From: Cutaneotrichosporon cavernicola
Taxonomy: Eukaryota > Basidiomycota > Tremellomycetes > Trichosporonales > Trichosporonaceae
Length of the DNA: 64,000 bases
Assembly (NCBI RefSeq): GCF_030864355.1
Contig: NC_083393.1
Coordinates: forward strand, 1,054,001-1,118,000
Direction: 5' to 3'
Part shown: positions 20,149-31,843 of the stretch, one piece after another
Position numbering within the stretch: the stretch's first letter is position 1
Layout: every line of letters starts with the position of its first letter
Program-made: the position numbers and the translations under genes
Notes under the pieces: generated by a model
What the model was told of the DNA's origin: nothing
Databases searched by the model: none
What the model saw: only the letters and a program-made list of their open reading frames with translations

Positions 20149-23100
20149 ATGGCCACCAGACAGGCGCTCACGTCTATGCTCCAGTCGCTACAGGACAAGG
20201 TACGCTACACTCCAGTGTAAGGAAGCTGGCTGATGCCTCGCAGTTCAAGTCGACTGACCTGGATCTCCGGTTCGTCCACCCTCAGTACTCACTTGCGCAA
20301 GCTGACACTCAGTGTTATTGGCCTCACCGACCTTAGCAAGGAATTGGAGCGCATCATCGCCCTCAACAATGCCTCGTCGAGGCAGAGCGGGAAGGGCCCC
20401 GAGCCTTATGCGGCCGAAGCGGCGGAGAAGGCTCTCACCGAGAACGTCCTCACTCTCTTGTACGACGAGATCTCAGAGGTGAAGAACGCGGCGGTACGCT
20501 CGTGAGTTGCGCGTCTTGCCGCTCTGACCTCAGCCTCGCTACCATGGCTTCGCGCGCTCGTTCCACCTTCCTCCGCCAGATCATCATCACGTTGACGGAT
20601 GGCATCGACCAGACGGGGGCACGAGAAATTAACGAGGAGAACCGCGACATCTCATGCTTGGGTACGCTGGGGAACGTCTGCAGAGCTGACACCAGCGCTC
20701 AAGTCGGTGGTGGCGAGCATGTCGCCTGATGGCGATGCGGTGGACCGGTGCTTGAATATGATTCTCACAACAATCCGCAAGAACGTCACACCCGTGAGTG
20801 GAGCCTTACAGTTTCTCTGGAGCCACCGCTGACATCAGACGAACGCCAACCCCCAGCTCGCCTCCGAGCTCCTGCAGATTCTCACGGATGTGTACCAGCG
20901 TTTCCCGCTTGCGATTGCTCAGTCTAATGACCTGCAAGCGCTCTCAGTTGAGATGCTGAAGGAGGTGTTCGCGTACCCGAGGCTGTCAGTGCGGAAGCGC
21001 GCAGTTGCGCCCCTCGCTGCGTTCATCTCGGTGTGTCCCACCCAGTTCAACGCGTTTCAGGACGACATGAGCAAGGGCTTTACGAAGGGAGGCGACTCGG
21101 CCAAGGCGTGGGTTGCAGCTGTGGCTGGCTTGGCCAAGACACCCTCATCGCCAGAAGTTGGTGGGCTCGTGGCCAACGGTCTCGCGGAAATCATCATGAA
21201 GCAGACACAGGACTTGGAGGACACTGACGCAGTTGAGGGCGCTCTCACGGTGAGTCGAGCACGGATGTTCTAAACCTTCTGAGCTGACATCAGGCTTTGG
21301 AAGTGCTTCTCTCACGTTGCCCCAAGGAGATGTCGACTGCTGTCTCTCCCATCCTGGTTCGGTCTCTTGAGCTCGTCAAGTACGATCCCAACTATGTCGA
21401 TTTTGACGACAACGACGATGTGGACATGGACGACGACGCGTTTGACGATGACGACGACGAGTTCGACCAGGGAGAGTACACCGACGACGAGGACGACTCT
21501 TGGAAGATCCGCCGTGGTGCAGCGAAAGTTCTTGAAGCGCTCATCAACACGCGCTCGGACCTCCTTGCAGAATTCTACCGAATCGCTGCTCTTCCTCTTA
21601 TCGCCCGGTTCAGCGAGCGTGAGGAGAGTGTGCGTTTAGAGGTACTCGAGGCGTTCGAGGCTTTGCTCCGCCAGACGGTCAACACCCGTCCCAACGACCG
21701 GAATGGTGGAAGCCCTAACAAGCGTAAGCGGACCGGCACCGAGGGGATGGACCAGGACGACGAGAAGTGAGTGGCAGGCGCTGATAGATGCTCACAACTA
21801 GCTCGCCTCTCGCCGCTCTCCAGGAGATCCGGCCCCAGCTTGTCCAGGCTACCCTCAAGCAGGCAAACGCTAAGACGGTCAATGCCCGTCAACAGAGCTT
21901 CATCCTCCTTCGCGGACTTGTCGAGGCACTGGAAGGTGGACTGGACAATGAGGCGGACTCCATTTGTAGCAGTTCCGCTGCGGCTCTTCGTTCCTCTGAC
22001 AGCACCACTTCCTCCTTCACCATCGCCGTCCTGACCTTCCTGACTTCATTCTTCAACCACCACGTCGGGAGAAGCTATGCCTCTCATCTCGACCAGCTCA
22101 CCAAACTGGTTGTCCGGTGCATGCGCGACAAGCAACAGCGCGTCAACTTCGAGGCCTTCGCGACTGCCTCCGCACTGACTGGCAGCATCCGTCCGCTTCA
22201 TCGCGGCTCGGCGTCCCCGCTTCGCCCTGGGTTCGAAGGGCCGGTTAAGGAGATTTTCCAGGCGACTACAAGCGTGCTCGGGGACAACTCGGTTGATGGT
22301 GACGTCCGTGAGAAGGCGTTGATAACACTCGGCGACCTTCTACTCCACGAGGGCGACGCGTTGTCCGACCGCCTCGGCGAGGCGCTCCCTCTCATTTCCG
22401 CGCGTCTCGATAGCGAGAACACTGCTGCGACCGCTGTCGAAGTCGCCGGCCAGGTCGCCGCCTCCCCGCTGTGCTCTGGCCCTGCATTCAACCGGTGGCT
22501 CCTCGACATCCTCACCAGAGTCATCATCTACATCCGCCGCAACAAGAGCTCGGTCTCCAAGGCCAACGAGTTTACCACGATCCAGAGCATCCTCTCACGT
22601 CTGGGCCAGAGCCTCCCGGAGGTTGTTGCTTCGGACGTTGTTGTCGAGCTCACTCCGTTCCTCGACCAGGCGTCTGCGCTTGAGATCATTGCCAGCGTCC
22701 TCACGAACCAGCCAGCCACCCGTGCGACCGTCGAGAAGCACGTCCTCCCGCAGGTTTTGACCGCCATCAAGACGGCTAGCAACGCTGCGTCCATCGACGC
22801 CCTTGTCGAGTTCTTTGGCGCCTACATCGACGGTGACATCGACTGTTCGCTTCGTCTGGTGCCCCAGCTTGTCTTCAACGTCACCAAAGACAAGTCTCTG
22901 GCCGGAACCTCGTTTGGCGGCACCCTTGCATACTCGACCACAGCCAAATGCGTCGGTGCGGTCGTCACGCACAGCGAGCGTAATTTGGCAGGTATCCTGG
23001 CGACGTTTGAGAACACGCTCAAGTCGTCACGGGGTGCAGGCGCAGAGGTCTATCTCGCGCTGCTGTGCGTCGGCGAGATTGGCCGGCTCAACGACCTCTG

Positions 23101-24313
23101 TGCCAACGGTGAGCTACTTCAGCGCGCTCTTCGCTTCTTCCGGAGCGACAACGAGGAGATCCGGAGTGCCGCTGCTTTCGCTGCGGGCAACATGGCTGTC
23201 GGCGCCCCCGACACCTACGTGCCCGTGCTCGTGCAAGATATCGAGAATGCCACCGACCAGGGAGCACGTCTGCTCCTTCTTTACTCGCTCAAGGAGGTCA
23301 TCATGCACTCCTCGACTGGCCAGTTGGAGAAGTTGGCCGACCTCTTCTGGCAGCCACTCTTCGCCCACGAGACGGCGCCGGATGACGACGGTATTAGAAA
23401 CATCAAGGCGGCGTGTATCGGCAAGCTCACGATTGCGGACTCGGCCCGCCTCGTCCCTCAGCTTCAGGTGAGATATTCCTGTACGTCCAACAGCTGACGC
23501 CAGAACATGCTCAGCGGTGACGCGCAGCAGCGTGCGTTGCTTGCTGCATCGCTGCGCTACACGTTCATCGACACGTCGGCGGCGTATACCGAGATGATTG
23601 CGCCTCTCGTTGGTGACTTCCTGTCATTAATGAACGACGACGAGCCCGTTGTTCGTCGTCTGGCGGTGGCTGCTCTCAACGCTGCGGCGCAGAACAAGCC
23701 AAGCCTCATCTCGGATAAGCTCAACACGCTCCAGCCGTTCCTGTACAGGGAGACGGAAATCCGGGAGGAACTGCAGCGCTACGTCCAGATGGGCCCGTGG
23801 AAGGGTGAGCTCTGCCCCTTTCCGCATCAACTAACACCAGTGCTCGAGGACGATGGTCTGGAGAACCGCAAGACGGCGTACGAGACCATGTACACGCTCC
23901 TTGCTACGAGCTTTGCCAAGATCGACTTACCGTCGTTTACCGACCGTGTCCTCGCCGCTCTCCGCGACGTCAACGAGATCAAGGTGCTTGGCCTCATGTT
24001 GCTACTGCGCCTGGCGGAGCTTGCGCCGGCCATCGTCGAGCCCCATCTTGACGGCGTGGTTGACGCTCTCAAGGCGATCATGAAGGATCTCGAGGTGAAG
24101 GAGGACACGATCAAGCAGGACCTGCAGCGAAAGGGTGAGTCGTTGCCTGTAGACTGCGGCTGACCTGCAGAGGAGATTCAGCGCTCGACGATGCGCACAA
24201 TCACGCCAATGTTCCGCATGACCTCTGCTGCCCAGGCGCCTGCCTTCCACGCCTACGTCGCCTCTCTCCTCAAGACTGACCAGTGGAAGGAGTTCCGCGA
24301 GTATCAGGGTTAA
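20149..24313 (+). CDS. Cullin-associated NEDD8-dissociated protein 1 (CAND1/TIP120)
   Basis: HEAT-repeat exchange factor for Skp1-Cullin-F-box ligases: it binds unneddylated cullin and swaps substrate receptors. Identified by the family-specific acidic insertion with its flank (YDPNYVDFDDNDDVDMDDDA .. DDSWKIRRGAAKVLEALI, near 21390-21530), and by helical repeats throughout, e.g. EVFAYPRLSVRKRAVAPLAAF and FRSDNEEIRSAAAFAAGNMAVG. The C-terminal region (about 23880-24310) resembles the TIP120 domain and ends WKEFREYQG. About 1,230 residues, full length. About ten introns of 35-50 nt, many ending CTGACNNCAG; an example is 21250-21293 (44 nt). Start ATG 20149-20151 opens MATRQALTSMLQSLQDK. The central exon is long and intron-free (about 21801-23468). 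Confidence 0.93.
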
Positions 24314-24488
24314 GAGTTTGTTGTGATAAGCGTTGCGTCCGGAAGCGTTGCGTCTCGTTTAGTATTCGGGTTAGTATCATTGTCAATAGATGAAGCATGT
24401 TGCATATGAAAGGGGGAGGTGGAGGCGGAAGTGGAGGTTCATCAAAAAGTCTGAACACAACTCTCGTTCGTTGATCTCTTCATCACTC

Positions 24489-26041
24489 ATGGCCGCCTTG
24501 GTGCGCACTGCATTCCCATTCCCATCCAAAGCGCCATCATGGTTCGCCGGACACATGGCCCGATCGCTGCGCGAACTGCCAGCGCTACTCGACGAGGTAG
24601 ACCTGGTGTTCGAAGCACGTGACGCTCGGCTGCCTCTGACTTCGGTCAACCCGGCCTTTGACGCGATGCTCGAGCGTGTATGGGGTCACTCTGGCGCCGG
24701 GCCCGACCGGAAGGGGAAAGGCAAAGAGAAGATTGTGGTGTACACAAAGCGTGACCTCGCAGAAGAGCGGTACGAGAAGGTAAGAGCTCCGTCCTCTTCC
24801 TCACCCGTCTAATCATGCTCACCCAAGCCCCTGGCCAAAGCGCTATGGACTCAAGCACGCCAAAGAGTGCAGTTCATCGACTCCCGCGTCGACAGCGACG
24901 TCCGCGGCCTACTCCGCGTCGCCGCATTGCGCGCCCGGTCTGCTGGCGAGTCCGCCACCGATCTCAAGGTCCTGGTAGTGGGCATGCCAAACGTTGGCAA
25001 GTCGTCGCTCCTCAACGCTCTTCGCCGCGTCGGCGTGCGCAAGGGCAAGGCGTTTACGACCGGAGCCATGCCGGGCGTGACGAGGAGGTTGACGGGCACG
25101 GTGCGCGTGTACGACAAGCCTCCTGTATACGTCTTCGACACGCCAGGCGTCATGGTGCCCTACATGGGCCATGGGTTGGCAGGTGTCGAGCGTGGGCTGA
25201 AGCTCGCGTTGACAGCCGGGCTGAAGGAGGGTCTCTTTGAACCGGAGGTCGTCGCAGACTATTTGCTGTACCGGCTTAATTTGAGGTTGGCAGCAGAGGC
25301 CGAGTTGACACCCGGCGAGTTCCAGCGTGAGTGCCTCGAAGAGAGAAAAGACGTTGGCTCATCCCAGACGAGTGCTACACCACCAAGCTCCCCGGTACCA
25401 TTGCGCAGACTGATGACCTGACCGACTTTCTGAACAGCCTCGCGCTCCGCCTTGGTGCGCTTAGAAAGGGTGGCGAGCGGGATATCGACGCCGCGCTCAC
25501 GTTCATCCTCAAGCAGTTCCGTGAGGGGCGGCTGGGACGATGGACTCTCGACGATGTGGACGGACTCGAAGCCGCGTATCTCGCCCGCCATGGGGTTGAG
25601 GAACAGGAGGACGGGTTGGCTGTGAGCGAGCTCGGTGCGATTGGACGGCAAGTGGTGGAGGAGATCCCGGAGATTGAAGAGGTCGCCAACGATGTCCTGG
25701 CTGTCGAGGAGGTTGTGGCGGCGCCATCACCAGCCGTCGCCCCCACTCCAGGTCTCTGGATGGACGACGTGCCTGCTCCGCCTCTTCCCGCTACCCTCGA
25801 GGAGCGCATCGCGATCACAGTCGGCAGACACCTCGCGCGTGCAGAGGAGGAGAAGGCTGACGCTGACGCGGGACGCAACATGAGCGCGACTCAGGCCAAG
25901 AAGACTGAGCTGCGGGCCAAAGCCGAGTTCCGCCTCGCCAAGGCTAAGGAGAAGGGTCTTGACAAGCGGCGCCCCACCAAGACTTTCGGGTACCACGCGA
26001 ACAAGGGGAAGAGTGCGAGCACTAAGAAGCGCCGCAAGTAG
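24489..26041 (+). CDS. MTG1: Mitochondrial ribosome-associated GTPase Mtg1 with long C-terminal extension
   Basis: Circularly permuted YlqF/Mtg1-type GTPase for mitochondrial large-subunit assembly. Motifs occur in permuted order: G4 VVYTKRDLA (about 24735), G1 GMPNVGKSSLLNAL (about 24985), G2 GAMPGVTR (about 25065), G3 VFDTPGV (about 25132). The N-terminal SWFAGHMARSLRELP is typical. After an intron ending near 25369 the frame continues HECYTTKLPGTIAQTDDL, then ALRLGALRKGG, where family members normally stop soon after. Here about 150-170 further residues follow: a hydrophobic/acidic stretch (EEIPEIEEVANDVLAVEEVVAAP) and a Lys/Ala-rich basic tail ending KSASTKKRRK at TAG 26039-26041. The function of the extension is unknown; RNA binding is a guess. 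Only 26 bp separate it from convergent MSE1. Confidence 0.88.
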
Positions 26042-26067
26042 AAGTAGATGTACATGAGATGTATGTA

Positions 26068-27838
26068 CTATTCCACCGACGCGAGGCCGCCGCGCAGACG
26101 TGCAAGCGAGCGTTCACGGCCCAGGACGGACAAGATCTCTGCAACCGTTGGGCCCTGTGCGCGACCTGTAAGGGCGTGTCGGAGGGACATGGTGATGTCT
26201 TTCTTCTTGTACGGTAGTGAAGCAAAGGCGGCGTGGATTGCGTCCCATGCAGCCTCGGGGGTCAGCTCGCCGTCTCCCTCAAGCGCCTTAATGACGGCAG
26301 AGACAGCGTCCACTGGCGTCAGCTGTTGTAGCATTGGACACGTGCTCACCGTAAGCGTCCCGCTTGATCTTGGCGAGCATCGCCTTTGGCCCGTCGGTGT
26401 AGTAGTCGGGGTCGAGGAAGTAGAACGCTGAAGCTCCAGGCATCTCGTTGAGGCGCGTGATACGCTCGAGCTCCATGTCGAACACGCGCTCGACGTAGGC
26501 CTCGTCCTCTACCAGCGCCGAGGCGGCGAGGGACGGCTCAGCACGCAGCCCGGCATGGAAGCGTGCCACCAGCGCCGCGTGGCCCTCCTCCCCTGCGCCC
26601 GGGGCAGTGGCCTTGCGCCGCAAAGTCATCTTGTTGATGTAGTCCAGCTTGGACATCGACACCGCCGCGCGGCGGTGCGTGATCCCGCCGATATCGAACG
26701 CATCCACGAGCTCCGACAAGCTGAACACTTCGTCGAGCTCCTTCCCATCCTTAGTTTTCGTCACACCCACCTCGTTCCCATGTCGCCGAGCGCCGTGGTA
26801 ATCCCATCCCAGCAGAGCAAGGAAGTTGAGCATCGCTTCCGGCTCGTACCCCTTCTCCGCGTACTGCTCGACATGTACATCGCCTGTTCGCTTACTCAGC
26901 TTGGTTCCGTCCGCATTCACCAGTAATGGGAGGTGGGCGAACGCGGGAGGTGACCACCCGAACGCGCGGTAGAGCTGGTGGTGCTTGGTGACACTCGGCA
27001 ACCACTCCTCGCCCCGCAGCACGTGACTGATGCGCATGTGGTGATCGTCCACCACACTGGCCAGATGGTAGGTTGGCCACCCGTCCGTCTTCATCATGAT
27101 GAAGTCGTCCGCACCCGTACCCGTAACGTTTGGCTGGGCAGGCCCGAAGACGAGGTCGTCGGGGAGCGTCTCCTTCTCCTGCTTGGACTGGCGTCAGGTC
27201 ATACGAGCGAGTAGCTGACCTTGAACCGGATTGTGTATGGGTGGCCTGCCTCCTTTCGCGCACGCACGTCGTCCCGCGAAAGATGCCGACACCGTCCGTC
27301 GTACCCCAACCGGCCGCGCTTGGCGAGGCTGAGGCGGATCGCCGCCAGCTCGTCCGGGGTGCAGAAGCACTCATACGCGTTGTCCGTCTGCTGTTAGGAC
27401 CATTCAGGAGGAACTCACGTCAATTAGCTTCTGTGCATGCTCGCGGTACAGGTCCAATCGCTCGCTCTGGACATATGGTCCACATGACCCGCCTATCCCC
27501 ACGCCTGCCGTCAGCTGGAGCAACGCTGTCAGCTCACCCTCGTCGTATTCGATGCCCGCCCAGTCAAAGGTGCGCCGAAGTGCGTCCACTGCGCCAGGAA
27601 CCAGGCGGGACTGATCTGTGTCCTCGATTCGGAGGAGTATTTTGCCATCCCACTTCTTGGCGAGGAGGTAGTTGAAGAGCGCAGTGCGGAGACCACCGAG
27701 ATGCAGGAATCCGGTTGGGGAAGGCGCGAAGCGAAGGCGCGCTTCGGGCTCCGGCGCGGCCTTCGGTGCCGTCGAACAGTACCGGACCCCCCAGGTTGGC
27801 AGTCGTGCCGGCTGTATACGCCGGAGCGATGCGCGCAT
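26068..27838 (-). CDS. MSE1: Mitochondrial glutamyl-tRNA synthetase
   Basis: Charges mitochondrial tRNA-Glu, and possibly tRNA-Gln as the discriminating or non-discriminating type. Class I motifs are present: [19 protein letters not shown] (HIGH-type HLGG) and KLSKRTGDV (KMSKS-type). Other conserved segments: [56 protein letters not shown]. The N terminus ([13 protein letters not shown]) is Arg-rich without acids, consistent with a mitochondrial presequence. About 530 residues; start ATG 27836-27838; stop at 26068-26070. Introns include ones near 27375-27415, 27505-27535, 27185-27220 and 26315-26350. It is head-to-head with TRS130 (182 bp) and tail-to-tail with MTG1. Confidence 0.95.
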
Positions 27839-28020
27839 GGTCGATGTGATGTTGGCAGCGCAGTCTCACACTTGTCCGACTTTCTGATTTCGGGAGATGA
27901 CCGGAGTGGAGGTCGAGCTTTCCCACGGTCGATCATGACGCGTCTAGCGCTCGACGTGTTCCACCTCGAATTGCCGCCCAACCCATCTCTCATCAGCCAG
28001 ACCTAGACCTCGACCTCGAC
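27839..28020. promoter_or_regulatory. Bidirectional promoter, MSE1 and TRS130
   Basis: Only 182 bp lie between two divergent start codons, so the genes probably share promoter elements. No TATA box recognised. Confidence 0.6.
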
Positions 28021-31000
28021 ATGCAGAAGAAAGAGGCCCTGGTGACGTACACGTTCTACCCTTCGGGGAACCAGGACCTGCGAAATGCGGTCGCTGGGCT
28101 GGAGGGCCAGTTTCCACTGCGCAACCTACACTGGAAGAGCAGCACCCGGCCGGCACTGCGCACGATCCAGAAGGCGGACATCAAGCTCGTTGAGCTTGGA
28201 GACGTATCACCCACCAAGGACAGCGTCTCATCGAGTGTCCTCGATACGCCGCTCGTCAACGTTTGCTTTGTGTCCTGCGATGTGAGTTTCTGTGCCTGTC
28301 CAGCTGACTGTAGGATGACAATGTGTACAAGAACAACACACGGTCATTCATCAAGGACTGGCTCGCGTTGCTGCAGTCAAGAAAGAACGGACACACGTTC
28401 TTGATCGTCCTCGTGAACGCGCCGACCGCGACAGGTGTTGCACAGAACTCAAAGAACGTGTTCGGTCGCGATAAGGGAATCATCGCCAAGCTCAAGGCCG
28501 ACTTCAACCTCAACAAGCGGGACATGTGCGCATAATCCCGAGGTGTGCTGACGCCAGTTGTGCCCAGATCAACCTCCCTCCGGCCGGGACTGCAGACCTT
28601 GCCGCTTGGCCTGACGTTGTGAACAAGCTCAAAGACAACCTGCTGGTCGCGTTCGATAACGCTGTCGTGGAGCGCGAGGAGGAAGTCAAGCGTGGGGAGG
28701 CGCAGCGCGTGACGGTCGGCTGGAACTTCTGCACCTGGTTCCTGCTCAAGGAGAGTCTGGCCAACTCGTTCGAGGGTGTCAACCTCTATGAGGATGCGCT
28801 CGTCATCTACGAGGAGCTCGAGGCCGCGTTCCTGCAGGTGCAGAAGGAACAGAACCTGAGCTGGTTCGGCGCGCTGGGCGGCACAGGACCACGAGATGAC
28901 TCGCTCCCTATCCTCGACACGAGCGCCAAACCGTACCGCGACATGCTTATTCAAAGTAATATTACCGTCTTTGACTTTAGGATATACGTGTTTGCGCGCC
29001 AGTGCCAGCTGCTCGGCAAGATCGGGCGCATCACTGAGATCGCGAAGCGCGGTCAATGGTTCGTCGCGAGCTTGGCGAGGAAGCTGCGCGAGGCGAGGGT
29101 GAGCTTCGGGCCTCAACTCCAGCTGACCACAGGACGACCTGCCGGAGTTCTTCATCGAGAGCTGGACATTCACTGCGTGTATGGACCTTGTTGCCCGCTG
29201 CGACGAGTGGTCCCGACTAGACCGCCCAAGCGGAGACTACTCGGGCTTAATAGCGTATGAGTCTGCTCGCTCTGAGCTCCTAGACGTCGCGAGGATACAG
29301 GTTGAGCGCATTGGTGTCGCCACTGGCAAGCTCCCCGATCGATATCCTTACAAGGCAGCGGTGGACGTCGCGGACAGCGATGACGAGAAGCTTTACGCCG
29401 CTTCAGAGACTGGGAGTATCGTCAACCCTGACGCTGAGCCAGCATCGCCGAGACCTGTACTCTCGAATCAGACGTTCATGGATGCAATCAAGAACGAGGA
29501 GGTCTTCTTCAACCTCTATGAAGATTATTCCAGACAGGCACTACAAGCGTACCAGGCGTGCGGGAAAGTTAACTCGATGATCCGGATCAAGATGGGCCTC
29601 GCAGCATTAGCGCAGTTTGCCAACAAGTTCGACCCTGCGTTCGAGTACTACCGGTCACTCTCGAAAGACTGTCTCGAGCTGCATATATGGGACCGCGTGA
29701 CGAAGTTTGCTCTTGAGGGCGCCCTCGTGTGCCACGCCAAGCTCGAAAAGGAGCAGGACGCGCAGTGGGTGAACTGGGCACTCGAGTACCTCCACGCGTG
29801 TGCCGTCACGCTCGAGGCGGAGGGAGAAAAGGACCAGCTTGAGACGACAGTGGCGGCGCTGCGTGCACTGCAAGAACCACGGCAGGTGCCGAACAACAAG
29901 GTGTTCTCTATGCAGGTACTCGACCACGCTGCCGAGTTTGACACATGTGTCAGCCGAACATACCTCAACGTTGAAGTGGAGAATGCGTTGCCGATCCTCA
30001 TGGCCGTCGAGAACGCCAAACTTGAGTTCGACTCGGAGGTATTCGAGAGCATAACCTACGCAACGGGACCGATGGAGCTCAAGCCTGGCAAGCAGGTCGT
30101 CAAGTTCTACTGCTCGGTGAGCATATGTGCGGTGCGGTTCAGCTGACCTCAGACCTCCATCGCGGGCCCCATCACCCTCCGCCAGGCTGTCGTCACCTTC
30201 GGCTCCATCTCGGTCGTCAACGTGTTCCCGAAGAACCAGCTCATTGTCCCCGTGCATCGCAACCTGCTTGGATTGCGAACAGTCCTGCGCATGCCCACAC
30301 TGAGTACGTGCTTTGTCTACACCGCTGACACCCAGTCGACTTGAATAAGGAGAAGCAGGTCGTCCTCGAGGTGCACACCGGACGGCAAGCAGCCAAGGCG
30401 GCGCGGCTCGTCGTCGCGTCGCTGACCGAGGAGGTGGGGTTCATGCTCGAGCACGCCAGTTGTGAGGGGCGAGGTGAGTATTACTGTACCTTCAGTCAAT
30501 GGTTGACCCATCTCAGCACTCGACGTCTCGTCTCAAAGCATCGGGATGGGAGACCTCGTGGCCGATGAAGTTGTCGCCATCAAAGTCCCATTCGCGGGCC
30601 TCCCAAGAGGCGATCTCGCCAAGACGCAGATTGTGGTGCAGTACGAATCACCCACCGGGCGGGTGTGCACGTACATCGACCAGCAGACGATCGACGTCGG
30701 TCTCCCGATTCTCGTCAACGTGCAGGACTTTTTCAGGCCCGAATTGCTGGTGTCAAGCTTCACCATCGCCTCGGACGGGCGGGAATATGTGCGCGTCGGT
30801 TCAGTCGAGTTGAAGACCAAGGACGCATTCGCAATAGAATCCTGTCGTCCAAACTGGGACGAGCCTCTCGTAAGACTCCTTGATGAGTTGAAGCTGATAT
30901 CAGATCGTGACGCCGTCACAACCCATGACATGCCTCTTCAAAGTCAGGCCCACGGGTAAAACGATCTCCGGTGGCCAGGCCGTAGGCCTTGATATCAAGT

Positions 31001-31710
31001 ACCAGACCGTGACGGGCGAAGTCGACCTCTTGGCCCAAGCCGCGCTGGATACGCTCCCAGAGTCGTGCGCCAAACTAGCTCGCGCGGTCCGAAACCACAT
31101 CGACGACCGCGCCGCCTGGCTGCAGCGCTACATTCTCTCGTCGGACGTTGGGGACATCTTCGACGCGGCATGGCAGAAAAGTGTCTCTAATGTCGCAGCC
31201 ACGAGCATAGAGGCCTTCGTGGCCGCCTTCCGCCCAGCCGTGCCGGTGTGGCGCACCCTGCGTGTACCGGTCGAGATCCCCCTCCGCCGCCTCCTCACCA
31301 CTGTGAACCTCACGCCCTCAGGGGGACCACGTGCAGTCTATGAGGGGAGGGCGATAGCATTCGACCTGGAGCTCGCCACCTCCTTCGCTTGGCTGGGGGA
31401 GACGCCTGTCGAGCGACCTGTGGTGTCGTATGAGCTCACGGCCAATGCCGACGACTGGGTCATCGTTGGCAAGAAGCGCGGCGTCTACGTCGCTGACCCC
31501 GCGACAACAGAGAGGCAGTCGATTGTCCTCGTGCCCGTTCGCCACGGGTCGCTGGCCCTTCCTCCCGTGACTGTGCAGCTTGTACAAGGCGGCGCCCCTG
31601 GTATCGTATGCGAGACGTACATTGCCAACGCGGCGCAGGGTGTCAAGGTCCTCCCCAGCCGCACAGGGATGACGGCACTTGTGCCCATCCAGCGCTGGGA
31701 GGAACAGTAG
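28021..31710 (+). CDS. TRS130: TRAPP-II subunit Trs130/TRAPPC10
   Basis: Large subunit of the TRAPP-II Rab exchange complex acting at the late Golgi. The N-terminal part matches the family: YTFYPSGNQ, a WP-like region, DDNVYKNNTRSFIKDWLALL, VLVNAPTATG and KLKDNLLVAFDNAVVEREEEVKR. A helical middle contains WNFCTWFLLKESLANSFEGV and YEDALVIYEELE. The C-terminal half has beta-rich segments (GPMELKPGKQVVKFYCS; PVSYELTANADDWVIVG-like). About 1,170 residues. Introns are short, e.g. 28282-28313 (32 nt), with others near 28534-28556, 29099-29131 and 30117-30152. TAG at 31708-31710. Convergent with the polymerase epsilon gene, 129 bp apart. Confidence 0.9.
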
Positions 31711-31820
31711 AGAACAACCGATAGAACCCATACCCAGCATCCGTCTTGTACCCAAAATGTACTACTTGTCCAGGAAACATGCATGCAGGTGATCGTAATT
31801 AATACAGTTGGTACACTTCT

Positions 31821-31843
31821 ACTCTCTACTCTCTACTCTCTAC
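31821..31843. repeat. 7-bp repeat over the POL2 stop codon
   Basis: Three copies of ACTCTCT plus AC (+ strand). On the coding strand the TAG stop (31840-31842) is followed in frame by a second TAG at 31819-31821, because three 7-bp units equal seven codons. Confidence 0.85.
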
